The position numbers were made by a program, and so were the translations under genes. From NCBI GenBank assembly GCA_017654935.2, contig CM065690.1:16630703-16694702 (forward strand): a stretch of DNA of 64,000 bases, in the 5' to 3' direction. The notes under the pieces are model-generated. The model was given only the letters and a program-made list of their open reading frames with translations. It was not told the DNA's origin and made no database searches. The DNA comes from Phymorhynchus buccinoides (lineage: Eukaryota > Mollusca > Gastropoda > Neogastropoda > Raphitomidae). This document shows, one piece after another, positions 41,000 to 52,521 of this stretch (within the stretch, counting starts at the first letter, position 1; the number at the start of each line of letters is the position of its first letter).

Positions 41000-41900
41000 T
41001 TACTCGGTCAAAACCATAGCAACAATGGCGTCGAAGCTTGAAACCGCAGTATGCGAGTCAGCGACTTGCAAACATTTTTTTAATTTTAAATGAGGGGCGG
41101 CCAGTATCCACAAACTGAGAGAACTTGCAAAATGTGACGTAAAAATATAAATGACATCAAGTTTAGAATCACGCACGGTGTTCTAAGTGATGTAGGTCTA
41201 CTCAAACACACCAGGCGAGAGCTGGGGATCTACCTGAAGGTAGAGTAACTTCCCCTGATTGACCGATTGATTTAGGCAAGATCACTCCCACACACCATGA
41301 AATTACTTCCCTTAATTATTTCCGAATAATTCCTATTAAGTTGACAGATTAAACCTAAAAAACAACAAAAACAAAGCAAAACATAGAAAGGCACCCTGAC
41401 AACAAAAAATAGAATCTTCGAGGAATTTTAATAATAGAGAATTGAGTGGACATGAAGATGAAGTAGGAAAAGCAGTTAAGTCTACAGTGGAACCTCACTT
41501 TCCTTAGCTCAAGTAATTTATACTAATTACTTGTAGCGGTGCCATAGCCGATGAGGTTTAACCGAGGCGTGGTCACCGCTACAGCTATCTGTATTAATAA
41601 AAAGTCGGGACTTTACTGGTTTCGTACTGCCTCCGGGCATTGCCTCCAGTATTGTTCCCACCATATTTGTATTTACAAATGTCCCATATGTGTCTGATTC
41701 AGACCAAGAGGACGTGAAACTCCATTTTCTCTCAGAACCTCACTTTCACTTCTAATATAGTACATATCTATATTGTTAAAAACTCGGGACTTTACTGGTG
41801 TTGCACTGCCTCCGGGCATTGCAGCCAGTATTGTTCCCACCATCTTTGTATTTACAAATGTCCCATATGTGTCTATGACCGAGGACGTAAAACACCATAT
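41000..41900. repeat. Intron E2-E3: unassigned, with a tandem pair
   Basis: Nothing gene-like. Two direct copies of a 190-bp block (CGGGACTTTACTGGT...TGTATTTACAAATGTCCCATA) sit at about 41,605-41,695 and 41,785-41,875. Confidence 0.7.
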
Positions 41901-41907
41901 TTCATTC

Positions 41908-42342
41908 ATGGAACCTCACTTATAAGACGCCCCCCCCTCCCCCCTTATAAGACTCCCTCCCACTTAAGACCTACTTCTCTGATATTGCCCTTCTTTGCGA
42001 GTATTAAAATTACCTCCCTTACACAACTCCCCCCCCCCCCCCACCCCCTTTAAAGACCCACCAGATCACGGGTCAAAAACCATGTGTTTCACATGTTTTC
42101 CTCTTACAGCTGGTAAGAAATCTTGTTTTTGATCAGGTTTGACTCCCATACAAATGCCCCCAAATTCAAAACGAAACAATTTTAAAGAGCAGCCTCAATT
42201 TGAAGTTGGGGAATTTGTATGTGGGTCACAGCTACCCAGAAAAACAAGGGACTTAATTGTGGTGGTTCAGTAGGTCTTTAGCTTAAGACCTTATTTCGGA
42301 TTATTTTTCAAGGTCTTAAAAGGGAGGTTCGGGTTTCACTGA
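41908..42342. mobile_element. Tc1/mariner-like MITE family M3, longer copy
   Basis: TGGAACCTCACTTATAAGAC opens, and AAAAGGGAGGTTCGGGTTTCA closes as a diverged complement. The interior has poly-C runs. A further M3-like end is at 41,485. Confidence 0.6.
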
Positions 42343-42384
42343 ACTTGTATGTTATTCATTACAAATAAACTACCCCTCCCCCCT

Positions 42385-42605
42385 GGAACATACAACAAGC
42401 AAGCAACTACACAACAAGAGTAAAGTGACGTTATTTTATTCACAAGAGACAAAACAAAACTACTGGATATTTCGGCGAATGCGCCTTTATCAACTCAGAC
42501 AAACAAGAAAACAGCAAACAGCAAAAGGAGCAAAAAGCAGGCAACAAAAGGAGCAAAAAATCAACAAGATCAAAAAGCAATGCTTCCCCTCTACAGCCCA
42601 ATGCG
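42385..42605 (+). repeat. Dispersed repeat family R-C
   Basis: AAAGTGACGTTATTTTATTC, ATTTCGGCGAATGCGCCTTT and CCCCTCTACAGCCCAATGCG in the shared order. Confidence 0.7.
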
Positions 42606-42718
42606 TAAATCAGAGGTACGAAACGGAATTAGATCGGTCTTTCTCACAACCACTTCAAAGACGCAGCAAACATGTAACAGGGGGGAAAAAACAAAAACCC
42701 AGCATTGTGGCAACTCAC

Positions 42719-42835
42719 CCCGCAGGTTTGCTGGATGTCCTCGGTGTCGCCGGTCAGCTTGAGTCTTCCCACAGCGTCCCTCAGCACCCTGTAGTGAGGG
42801 GAGCACACCAGGTACCTGTCAGCAACCTCCTGCAC
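42719..42835 (-). CDS. RNF213: RNF213-like region between RING and RZ finger, exon E2
   Basis: A 117-nt, 0-0 exon (acceptor TTTGAGCAG, donor GGG|GTGAGT), coding VQEVADRYLVCSPHYRVLRD and then AVGRLKLTGDTEDIQQTCG. The RYL-x-x-x-x-x-Y-x-x-LRDAVG motif resembles the Y-x-x-LRDAV segment known downstream of the RING in RNF213. Confidence 0.9.
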
Positions 42836-43268
42836 CTGCTCAAAGAAAGCAGACTTACCGTCATTTACACACAGCGCATAAGGCGTACCCCCTGCTTTTA
42901 TTAATAAAAATCGTAATTTGAACAAAGATAGGGCGCATACACCCGATAAGGCGCAAAGAAATAAAAAAAAGGAAGAATGAAACGATCAGCGAAAGTAACA
43001 TCATTACAGGGCCAGTGACGGAAGTGGAAGCCTAACTATATAACAATATTTTAATGCAATGCGAGTGAACTGTTGTCGGTATGTTGTGAAGCTACCAGAG
43101 CATGGTGAGTTGTTCATTTCAACTCTCGACCCTTTACTTTTTCTGTTTAGAGTATAGAAAGGGCGCATGCGCCGGATTGGGCGCAGGGGTCAAAGTTAAG
43201 CATAAAAAAAGTTGCGCCTAATAGGCCGTAAATTACAGCAAGTAAAATATTTGTGCATGTAGCAAGCA

Positions 43269-43741
43269 TCTATAATATAATACGCTAAGGCCCGAAGTGT
43301 AAAAGAACATAAAAACTCGGATACCGCGTAAATGTCAGACTTTTGCTGGCCATACAGTTCCAGAAGAACGCGTTGGGACGCAATTCCGCTATGTCTGGTT
43401 CAAAATTTTGCTTTTGAAAGTTGATTTTGAAGGCAAAATGTATGAAATTTCCAAGACATTTTGTGTTATCTGCGTCGCCCGAGCTGTGTCGGAAATTGCC
43501 AAATCTACCTCAGAAAACACAAAGAATGCTGAACCCGTGTTTCGTAATTTCCGCCATTTTCTTTCTCGTCCTTTACTTTCTGGCTGTGTGATGCTGGCCA
43601 ACTTTGTGGTATGGGGAACTCTCTTACATTCACAGACAGCATAAAAAAAATTATATGTTCTATCAATGTAACATTGAATAAATTATCTTTGCAATTCAAG
43701 TATTTTATTTCTGGACCCGTGCGGAGCACGGGTGTAACTAG
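43269..43741 (+). mobile_element. Non-autonomous Helitron, 473 bp
   Basis: Starts TCTATAATATAATACGC after A. Ends with hairpin CCCGTGC GGA GCACGGG, TGTAACTAG, then T. Both ends and the TTTTGCTTTTGAAAGTTGAT interior are shared with the 1.26-kb element at 10,380-11,635. Confidence 0.88.
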
Positions 43742-44214
43742 TTTGCACAAAAACGCCTTGGCATGTGGCTGTGTCAGATCAGTTGACATAAGCTAGAACG
43801 CCAAGGCTACATCAAAATGTTACGTTCTGCATGGTTGTGCGGGGATTGTCTTAAGCCATGACAAGCTCCTAGCATAGCATCATCAGTCTAAAAAATCCTC
43901 CAAAGTCGGAGTGTGGCTGCCCACGCGTGGCGGGGTAATAAAAAACGGTCCTGTCACGCGTGTAATGTTCTCATCCCTAGCTGGTGCATTTTGTACCATA
44001 GTGTTCAAGTGCTTCTGCTTTTGGGATGATCCCTGGAGTCTTTAAGCCAGGGTAAGACGACAACAACAACCAACAACAACAAGCATTTGTATTGGTCATG
44101 ATAACCCAACGCGCAATGCTTGATATGTGAAGATGTATGCGATCTAGGTACACATGAATCGGTGTGTGGAGCCTGAGATAGACTTTGAAATTTGGTACAT
44201 TATTTTATTTTTAT

Positions 44215-44460
44215 TTTTAGTTCACATCTTCCGAGCTGAGTCACTTTGGTGGAGTTCAGTAAAGCCTGTTCTGAGCTAACATATGCAGGACACCACCTAC
44301 TAAGCCCCCTACGTCCGTCCATCGACAGCTCCCCAGACCATACTGATCCCCACGACTTTGACCCGAACGCACCAAGGGCATAGATTGGATTGGAAATCAA
44401 AACTGAGGTCACCATGAGAGCAGGGCATGCAAAGGCCACAGAATTTGAGACAATATTTTT
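44215..44460 (-). repeat. Dispersed repeat R-D, inverted relative of 5,225-5,560
   Basis: CATGACTTTGACCC-like and AACTGAGGTCACCATGAGAG are complements of the copy beside E20. Confidence 0.6.
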
Positions 44461-44499
44461 CTTTTTGATGGCTGATAGAAATGATTTCTTTGTGTGCAG

Positions 44500-44605
44500 T
44501 GTGTGTTGTGTGGTGTGGTGTGTGTGTGTTTTTGTTTGTGTGTGCGCATTTATTCGCGCGCGTTTGTGTGTGTGTGTGCGTCGTGTGTGTGTGTGCATAA
44601 CAATT
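44500..44605 (+). repeat. GT-rich microsatellite
   Basis: GTGTGTTGTGTGGTGTGGTG and similar alternations. Confidence 0.9.
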
Positions 44606-44788
44606 TTTGACATTCTCATATTTTCTGCTGCTTTTTGGGGTGGGTGGGTGCGTTATATATTCATTTATTTGTTTATTCTTATAAACGCTTAGGGCTTGTT
44701 TAAGAATAAGTAGATATAAATGCTCATTATTATTATTAAATGAGGCGGATGGTTATGATGATGATGCTATGGAAGATTTGCTTCCTAC

Positions 44789-44909
44789 CTTGTCCTGCGA
44801 TTCCTCCAAGACAATCCAGGCTAGCAGCGGATGGTCCCTGGCCGCTTTGCAGAGCGCCATGTAGGCCTGCAGGCCATACTCCCTGCACATCTGCTTGACA
44901 AAGAATTTC
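44789..44909 (-). CDS. RNF213: RNF213-like region after the RING, exon E1 (first seen)
   Basis: A 121-nt exon, phase 2 in and 0 out (acceptor GTGTTGCAG, donor AAG|GTAGGA), coding KFFVKQMCREYGLQAYMALC and then KAARDHPLLAWIVLEESQDK. The F-x-x-x-x-C-x-x-YG...W-I helix pair fits the segment just after the RING of RNF213. It needs upstream exons, which should lie at higher coordinates but are replaced by repeats and the gap. Confidence 0.85.
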
Positions 44910-45553
44910 CTGCAACACAAAATACTTTCTATGTGATGTCCCGAACACGCATTCTCTAGAAAGAATGTACATCAATCATATTGGCTGTCAAGGTGCTCAC
45001 TTAATGTTTCACTCCTTCAATGCTTCACACACACACAAACATGCCAGGGCCGGACCAAGTGATACGTAAGGGTAGCGGGGGGTGTTCCACCGGAGGCCCA
45101 GGGAGCTGCATCAGTTCCTGGTTAGAGGGCAGTGGAGCCCAAACAGCAAAGCCCCTGAGAAATTTTGCAAATTAAGGATTATCAATATAAAAAAACAATA
45201 AAAAAAACCCTGATAAAATAGTGATATTTCGGTTTATTTTTCAACCTTCGACGGGCAAAGAAAATTAGGGATTATTAAGACAAATATCGAACCATTTTCT
45301 TACTTTTCACCTTTGAATAAGGTATATGTTTGGGCAGAGGCGGAGGTGGGGGTTCTGGAAACCAGGAACACCCCCCCCCCCTTAGATCCGGCCCTGCATG
45401 CCTCTCATTCCTAGCTCGTGACAGTGACGAGCATTATATTCAGAAAACATGTAATTTAAGAAAAAATACCTGAAAGCTGTAAAATGACACATTTCGTTGT
45501 TTAAAGATACTTAAATATTTTTTTTAATGCACAAAATTTGCTGTGCAAGCAGA
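44910..45553. other. Upstream intron fragment up to the gap
   Basis: No exon seen. It holds poly-C/G-rich repeats (45,350-45,385) resembling 29,840-30,290 (AGCAAAACATCGAGTCATTT-like text). Confidence 0.5.
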
Positions 45554-46053
45554 NNNNNNNNNNNNNNNNNNNNNNNNNNNNNNNNNNNNNNNNNNNNNNN
45601 NNNNNNNNNNNNNNNNNNNNNNNNNNNNNNNNNNNNNNNNNNNNNNNNNNNNNNNNNNNNNNNNNNNNNNNNNNNNNNNNNNNNNNNNNNNNNNNNNNNN
45701 NNNNNNNNNNNNNNNNNNNNNNNNNNNNNNNNNNNNNNNNNNNNNNNNNNNNNNNNNNNNNNNNNNNNNNNNNNNNNNNNNNNNNNNNNNNNNNNNNNNN
45801 NNNNNNNNNNNNNNNNNNNNNNNNNNNNNNNNNNNNNNNNNNNNNNNNNNNNNNNNNNNNNNNNNNNNNNNNNNNNNNNNNNNNNNNNNNNNNNNNNNNN
45901 NNNNNNNNNNNNNNNNNNNNNNNNNNNNNNNNNNNNNNNNNNNNNNNNNNNNNNNNNNNNNNNNNNNNNNNNNNNNNNNNNNNNNNNNNNNNNNNNNNNN
46001 NNNNNNNNNNNNNNNNNNNNNNNNNNNNNNNNNNNNNNNNNNNNNNNNNNNNN
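45554..46053. other. Assembly gap, exactly 500 N
   Basis: The round length indicates a scaffolding join of unknown true size. It separates the 5'-truncated gene copy 1 from the contig bearing copy 2. Confidence 0.98.
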
Positions 46054-46138
46054 GGTAGCAAGTATCAAAAAGGACGCAAAGTCAGGATGCCAAGTCGTAG
46101 GTAAAAGTAATGTTGGGGAGCAAGTGTCCAAGGGACGG

Positions 46139-46169
<31 letters not shown>

Positions 46170-46325
46170 TTCCCCCCAGGATGCAAAAGGGACGGGACGC
46201 AACTGTCAGGGACCCAAATGACTTCGGACGCAAATGTCCAGGACCCAAATGTCCAAGGACGTAAATGTCCGGACGGAATTCTCCGGGACGCGAATGTCCG
46301 GGACGCAAGTGTCCAGGAACCGCTT
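46054..46325 (+). repeat. Degenerate 15-18-bp minisatellite and poly-A
   Basis: Repeated GGACGCAAATGTCC-type motifs (GGACGCAAATGTCCAGGACC, GGACGTAAATGTCCGGACGG), interrupted by about 27 A at 46,140-46,165. This contig edge explains why the assembly broke here. Confidence 0.88.
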
Positions 46326-46345
46326 TTAACTAGGAATGTTTGTTG

Positions 46346-46400
46346 TTAAAGAGAGAGAGAGAGAATGAGAGAAGAGAGAGAGATAGAGAGAGAGAAATAA
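46346..46400 (+). repeat. GA microsatellite
   Basis: Runs of GAGAGAGA interrupted by ATGAGAGAAG. Confidence 0.9.
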
Positions 46401-46589
46401 ATAGAGGGGGATAAGTAGGCAATTGTTAACAAACCCGCCGAGTATCACAAATTGAGAAAAGGAACTTTTTGCATTGCACCTCAATAGGCCTACTTTATAT
46501 TTCAACAAATCATGAAAAGCAAAAGACACATGATGAAATAAAAAACAAAAACAGTTTCATTTTAAAGGACATAAGTCATAACACCCTTT

Positions 46590-46757
46590 CCCCCCAGTGG
46601 GGATACCGGAGGGGGTTTGTTGTATAAATAGTTCCCCCACCTTCTGGAAGTTCTGTGCTTGTAACTTCCTCTGATCTGTCACTCTCTTTGACTCTGCCTT
46701 TTCCCTTTGCTTACTGTCATCTACTATCTTTCTGCCTTTCTGGTCCATTTCTTCTGC

Positions 46758-46789
<32 letters not shown>

Positions 46790-46915
46790 CAAAAAAGATT
46801 TCCTCCAGCCGAAGTTGGACGTGCTGGGCCTATTTCTTACTTAGGCGCATAACGGCAGCATGACGCATCTGCGCTCATAATAGACAGGACACTGTCTGAG
46901 CGATCGAATAAGAAT
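46590..46915 (+). repeat. Dispersed repeat family R-A
   Basis: CAGTGGGGATACCGGAGGGG, CTTCTGGAAGTTCTGTGC, CTCTTTGACTCTGCC, poly-A, CCAGCCGAAGTTGGACG and ATAACGGCAGCATGACGC. This is the most complete R-A copy. Confidence 0.72.
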
Positions 46916-47275
46916 AATAACACCCTTTCATGGAATTAAACTCACTCCCACTACCCTGTCACATCAAAACAAGTGACATTTTGTTAAACAAAATATCACA
47001 AAACAAAGTCAAGTTGCATCATTCTTAACATTTAGTTAAAATTGACCAAAATACTCCAAAAACTTTAAATGTGCGACTAAGCCTTTCAAATTCAAACTGG
47101 AAAACACTTTCAGAATTGCATACAAGTTTAGAAGCATTACCATCCAAACCCCTTTCAAGCATGCATAAATTCTGGGGTTAAGAATTACTGGAATTTGAGA
47201 GAGCCCCAAACAAAAAAGCGTAGCCAATATCGTCAAAATACTCGAACAAAGCTTTGCCTGCTACATCAATAAATC

Positions 47276-47533
47276 TCACGGCTCACCTACACAGATCTTA
47301 CTGTTCGACACAGTTTCATCCAGCCAAGCCCTGTCAAATTTGTGTTGGCATCCTTTGTCGATCTCCTCTTTCTTCACATCTGTGGTGTGGTGTGATGTAT
47401 AATTACCATGGTTGAAATTGATGTTTCTCTCAATAGCTTTGAAAACATCCAAATCCTCCTTCGAAATGACACGGAGGAGGTAGCCGAACACACGGAAAAG
47501 GCGCATTGCCATTGGATGTAACTGGCCAACCAC
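47276..47533 (-). CDS. Unidentified ORF or 5' exon
   Basis: An open frame whose first ATG-led text is MAMRLFRVFGYLLRVISKED, followed by about 58 residues with charged and Asn/His-rich composition, ending EP and a stop. A possible donor TGT|GTAGGT lies 10 nt before the stop, so it may be the first exon of a separate minus-strand gene. I recognise no family. It lies downstream of gene copy 2 and away from known repeats, which is the main reason to keep it. Confidence 0.3.
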   Translation of the reverse strand: MVGQLHPMAMRLFRVFGYLLRVISKEDLDVFKAIERNINFNHGNYTSHHTTDVKKEEIDKGCQHKFDRAWLDETVSNSKICVGEP

Positions 47534-47719
47534 AGAGAAGCTTACAAAATTCAGTCAAGGGAATGTACTCGCGCTACAAACTTCCTTCGTTTTCACCGTG
47601 TGCACGAGAAGAAAGTCTTAACGAATTGGATAATCTATACAATCGTCTCTCTCTCTCTCTCTGTACGCTTTTTAGTTATTTAAAAACAAAACAAACAAAA
47701 ACTGAAACAGACTGCAACG

Positions 47720-47945
47720 TCACTGGAACATACAACAAACAAACAACTACACGACAAGTGTAAAGTGACGTTATTTTATTCACAAGAGACAAAACAAAAC
47801 TACTGGATATTTCGGCGAATGCGCCTTTATCAACATAGACAAACAAGAAAACAGCAAACATAGCAAAAGCAGGCAACAAAAGGAGCAAAAAAACAAGATC
47901 AAAATAAAAAAACAATACTTCCCCTCTACAGTCCAATGCGTAAAT
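47720..47945 (+). repeat. Dispersed repeat family R-C
   Basis: GTAAAGTGACGTTATTTTAT, ATTTCGGCGAATGCGCCTTT and CCCCTCTACAGTCCAATGCG. Confidence 0.72.
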
Positions 47946-48671
47946 GATGACATTTCAAAACAAATTAGTCGAAAAGAAAAAGCGCATTTACGCACTTATG
48001 CGTAACTCTCACAGCCCTGGAATTAAAGGCGATGGAGTGGAAATGGAAAAGGTAGAACCTAATGGTGTGTTGCTGTGCATTTATGCATGCACGTGTCAAA
48101 AAAACAAAATACTGTGTGCGTATGTGTGGGTATATGTGTGCGCTTCACTTAAAATCAACCTATCACAAAACACTTTCTAGATGATAATAAAATATTAACA
48201 TTCTACAACAGATCACAACAATCACCGCTATTGATCTTAAAACTGTTCAGAAACATGCAATATCAAGATCATTTCTTTCAAAAAAATGTATCATTGTTAT
48301 AATAAAAAAAAGAATTCTACACATTATGAATGAGAAACATCTATTGATAACAAGTCGACCAAAACGTTTTAATAATTATTGTTATGTTAATCTAAAGATA
48401 TTTTAAAAGGAGAAAAAATACAACTTAAGAAGAGAAAAATATGGATAACAGATAAACATTTTTTGTAGAACAGGAAACAGTTTATTAGATTACATTTCAA
48501 CATAAACACTTCCGACATTGCTGTCAAAGCACTACATAAGGAGAAAAGCAATGACCAATAAATACCATAGCCTATGAATAACACAAAATCTTCATCCAAA
48601 AGACACAAATTTAACAAACAAGAACACATTAGCAAAGTCAAAAGAATATTGCATACAAAACAGACACATCT

Positions 48672-49092
48672 ACCGTAAAAACTGGACGATAAGGCGCACC
48701 TGTATATAAGCCGCATCCTTTAAATTGACAGGTATTTATTCACATATAAGCCGCATCAGTTTATAAGCCGCAGAGAAAATGATATTCACAAAAAGGTGTT
48801 AAAGTTAAAGCAAAAAGCAATAGATTTTGCCTGCCTTGTTACAGATAATGAACATGCGCACATTCACTGTGATACTCTTAAACACCTTAAACATGGGATT
48901 TGAATCAACTAATTGTCCAAACCAATTTTGAGAGCTCAAAATAGACGAGATTGTGGCGGGAAGCAAATTTAATTATACTGACAAACATCGAATTAAATCC
49001 AAAAATCCAGAGATAAGCCGCATCAGTATATAAGAAGCATGGGCCAAAGTTGAGGGGGAAAAAGTATCCGCTTATAGTCCACATTTTACATA
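48672..49092. mobile_element. TIR MITE related to M2 (0.42 kb)
   Basis: TACCGTAAAAACTGGACGAT and repeated ATAAGCCGCATC motifs, closing TATAGTCCACATTTTACA. The ends are only roughly complementary. Confidence 0.55.
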
Positions 49093-50400
49093 GTACTGAT
49101 TATGTTGCAACACACAGTTAACCGGCAATATTCTACAAGCATTACATCATGAGAAAAAACCAAGCACAACAATAATATCCATGGTTTACATCGAAATACA
49201 AGCGACGCGAATGTAATAGAAATAGTTGCAATGCTAGTACACACACACACTAAAGGGGTGGGTGGGGGGGGTTCATGAAAATTGAAGGAAGTGTTATAAA
49301 AAGTAGAAACTTTCAACGATCGAATGGGTGTCAACAACAAACATGCAGCGCAGTAGAAAATAACGGCATGATGAAAGCCCTTTGGTTTCCTCATTACAAG
49401 GAGATATGGCTCATAACATTCTTTATCTAGAAATGATTAACCCTTTAGATGAAAACAATAACAAACGCAATAGCAAAGAAAACGATTGAAAACGCCTTTG
49501 ATATTCCATAGAATGAGTGGGGTTAAACCCAATCCATAGCATCAGCAGGTGATATGATGTTCTAAAGATGAGTAAAACTTGATGGTATGGTTGTCAATGT
49601 GAAATAATAATAATTATTATTTTATTTTTTTAGCGCGAAAACCATTGAAAATGCTCTATGCACTTCACAACGACAAGACAGAAAAGTGACATAAAGAGTT
49701 GAAATAAAATCAGGTCATCAAAATGATCAAACACCACACAAAGAGAAGCACATGTTGGTTTGGGATATTCACGTTTTCAGTGTGAGCATTTTGTTTCCTT
49801 CACATACACATTAAAACACTGCTGGGATGTCCCATGATGAATTGAAACTCACAATGCAAACAATCAACAGGTTCACTTTTACATTATAAGACCCCTTTCC
49901 ACAAACAATACTGCTTCAAACAACGCATATGATGGCACGCACATGAACAAGCTTTCCCTCCCCCATGGCAAGAATAACCGACTTGGTCCCCATTACCCTT
50001 TTACCTAAAACAAATCTTGCAAGCAAATGTGCACGCAGTAACTTTTAAATTAAAAAAACCACCCTACCAATCTTTCAAGCAATCCACCTTTCGACCAAAA
50101 AATCTTTCCACCTAATGTTGCCTTACCTTTGTCCGATACATATTTCCAGCAAACCTTTTCAAAGGGCTATTGTAAACACTGACAAAACTGAATCTCGAAG
50201 GTCACAGACAGCGCTTTATAACCTCAGTAAGGCAGGGTACTCTCACACCAGAGTCCCTTTGGAGCTATACAGGTTATGCCCCTTTTTTCTTTTATTAAAG
50301 AAAGGGCTATCAGTGGCGATCTCCCTCCGTCCTTAAGTTGGCAGCAGGAGACTTATTGCATCAAGTGCTAATCATGACTAAAATACTACATTTCGTAGAC
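49093..50400. other. Intergenic, unassigned AT-rich stretch
   Basis: No exon, RNA gene or clear repeat boundary recognised. There is a (TAA/TTA)-rich segment at 49,605-49,635. This is single-copy-looking sequence downstream of gene copy 2. Confidence 0.5.
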
Positions 50401-51084
50401 TTGCAGCGCACAAATTCCCCACATTTAAAGTTCCTTTAACAGAGGCACAAATTAATATTCTTTTCATCGATTGGTGGCTAGCGAAAGAAACCAAGACCTT
50501 ACAAGTGGCATACCACTGTGAAGCAATGTAAGCCTAATGGATCAAAACTTTACATTTGCTTATGCTGGTGATGAGTGTTCACAAAAGGCATGAACTAAAC
50601 AGAGTCGAAACCGGGTGCTGTGAGCCTATATCTAGACCATGATTTCATGTGAATTGCTGAGCGTTTTCCCTCTGAAAGATCCCTCGGCCCCAAAAATCCA
50701 AAGCAAGGTACCTGAACTCCGGCTTCTCCTATACGAACTAACAGAAAGATGCCTGCATCAAAGTCAAACCCAAATTCTTCAATCTATTTGTCTTCATGGC
50801 TGTTCCGTACACATTTCTTTAATCAGGAAATTTGTGTAGTGCATCATCTCGCACCTCTATCCGCTTATCGGCAAAGTTGTATTTTAGACACCCCCCCCTT
50901 CATGTTTCCCGATTCTCAATCTCAAAGTCTGGTTCCTTCAGATTCACTACAATAATCCTAGGCTGATCCTAACCCAATCTCTTTCCGGAGAACGGCGAAA
51001 CGTTTCTGTTGCTTCTCGGTGAACACTTTCGAAGCGAAAATTTTGATGTAGGGGCGTCTAAATTACGACTTGGTTAGTTAGTTA

Positions 51085-51510
51085 GTTAGTCTGTTATAGT
51101 CCCGTCCACAGCTATGGTTATCTCAGGACTGTCACCGCGTAAAGGTCGACCAAGCACACATCAATGATTCTTAATAACGCCCCAAAACCTGAAAACAACA
51201 TACAAAATAAACAGTACAATTCACGACATGGCATGTTCATCATTGTACCCTATAGCTCATAATTTCACACAGTGCTGGAAACGTTGAGCCACTCTACTCT
51301 ACTCTACATATCGGATCCAGGTTAGAAAAAAACAGTAAAAAAGGATAACAAACACATCCTAGTAAAAAAAATATATATATAAAAAAGGCCATAAAGGCAA
51401 ATATGCACTGCAGAATGGGCAACATGTGCCCACTCAAGTGCGCAAGGTCTCACGCGTGAAAGCCAGTGAACAATAATTTTTAAAAAAAAACCTGGCATGT
51501 CATAAATTGT
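51085..51510 (+). repeat. Dispersed repeat family R-B
   Basis: The cleanest R-B copy: TATAGTCCCGTCCACAGC, AGGACTGTCACCGCGTAAAG, CAGTGCTGGAAACG, GTGCCCACTCAAGTGCGCAA, CTGGCATGTCATAAATTGTA. Confidence 0.7.
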
Positions 51511-51562
51511 AAATGAGGATGGAGAGAATGAAAAATGGGGATGAGGGGCGTGGCCAAATGTC

Positions 51563-51568
51563 TTTATT
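51563..51568 (-). terminator. Poly(A) signal of gene copy 2
   Basis: AATAAA on the minus strand, 65-70 nt after the stop at 51,633-51,635. The implied 3' UTR is about 100 nt, ending just before the R-B repeat. Confidence 0.75.
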
Positions 51569-51632
51569 CAGGAAATGTCTATGCACAGTGCATCATCTTT
51601 TGCGGCTGTACCGGTTTATCTCAGAGAGGACT

Positions 51633-51831
51633 TCAGACCAGCAGCTGTCGTTTCTTAGCCAGGTGGCGATGGCACGAGGTCCACACGGCGGTGGAGTGTT
51701 GACCTTGAAGACTCTTTGGCACAAGGTTAAGGTGATTCGGGGTCAAGGTCAGCAAGCCAGAGGTTAGCTCCCCTGACTCGGTGCTGTAGAGCGGCACCTC
51801 CAGGCTCATGACCAGCACGTCGTCGTAGAGT
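51633..51831 (-). CDS. RNF213: RNF213-like terminal exon E22 (copy 2, intact)
   Basis: Phase 2 in (AG + A = Arg), acceptor TTTGCATACAG. Codes LYDDVLVMSLEVPLYSTESG, then about 45 residues ending AKKRQLLV and TGA. The L-x-D-x-LV-x-x-x opening matches SLRDTLVSYM at the start of the human RNF213 C-terminal tail. This is the reference version for the two broken copies at 485-687 and 3,152-3,357. Confidence 0.9.
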
Positions 51832-52484
51832 CTGTATGCAAATACACACACACATCACATGCATGTGTACATGCAACTGCTACATGTTCTTCAAACTCTA
51901 AGAATGCAATGAATTCCTATTTACATGGATGCTCCTGGGAAATTACAAAAGTCCTGCAAGGCAGGGGTTCAGGGGCCGCCTAGGCCCCGGCGGAATGCAG
52001 GGACAGCGCCCCTCCTGGTGGTTCTGTGGGGCAATGCCCCCTGGAAGCTGAAGGGAAACAACAGTTTCCAATGTGATTGACAGGCTCTCCTTGCACTTTC
52101 ACTTCTGGTTAAACTTCATGACCTCCATAAACCAGCAAAATGCATCTTCTCAAATTCTCATAATCCGGCGACGCCGGCTCCAGGCAATAAAATAAATCCT
52201 GAAAGCAGGAGCATCCATGTATATTTATGCATAATTTGAATAGCCTTAAAATTCTCAGAGTAAAAAAAAATGCAATTTACTTTCAGTTTAGCTTAGGGGG
52301 GAAGGAAAACTGACAAATAATTCTGAAGCACAGATGTCAATTTTAAAAAAAGCCTACAGAGAATATAACAATTCAAAGTCACGAAGGGGAGGGGGCGGGA
52401 GTATGTTTGTATGGCTTACTAAGGGGGACCATTCTGCCATCAAAGTAGTTTTATAAGATCGTGAAGTGAAATATGTTTCTTTTT

Positions 52485-52521
<37 letters not shown>

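Noticed and set aside
45501..46308. Frames spanning the N block
   Set aside because: They consist of unknown bases and have no meaning.
50115..50336. 73-codon + strand ORF
   Set aside because: No similarity recognised, no splice or promoter context; treated as chance.
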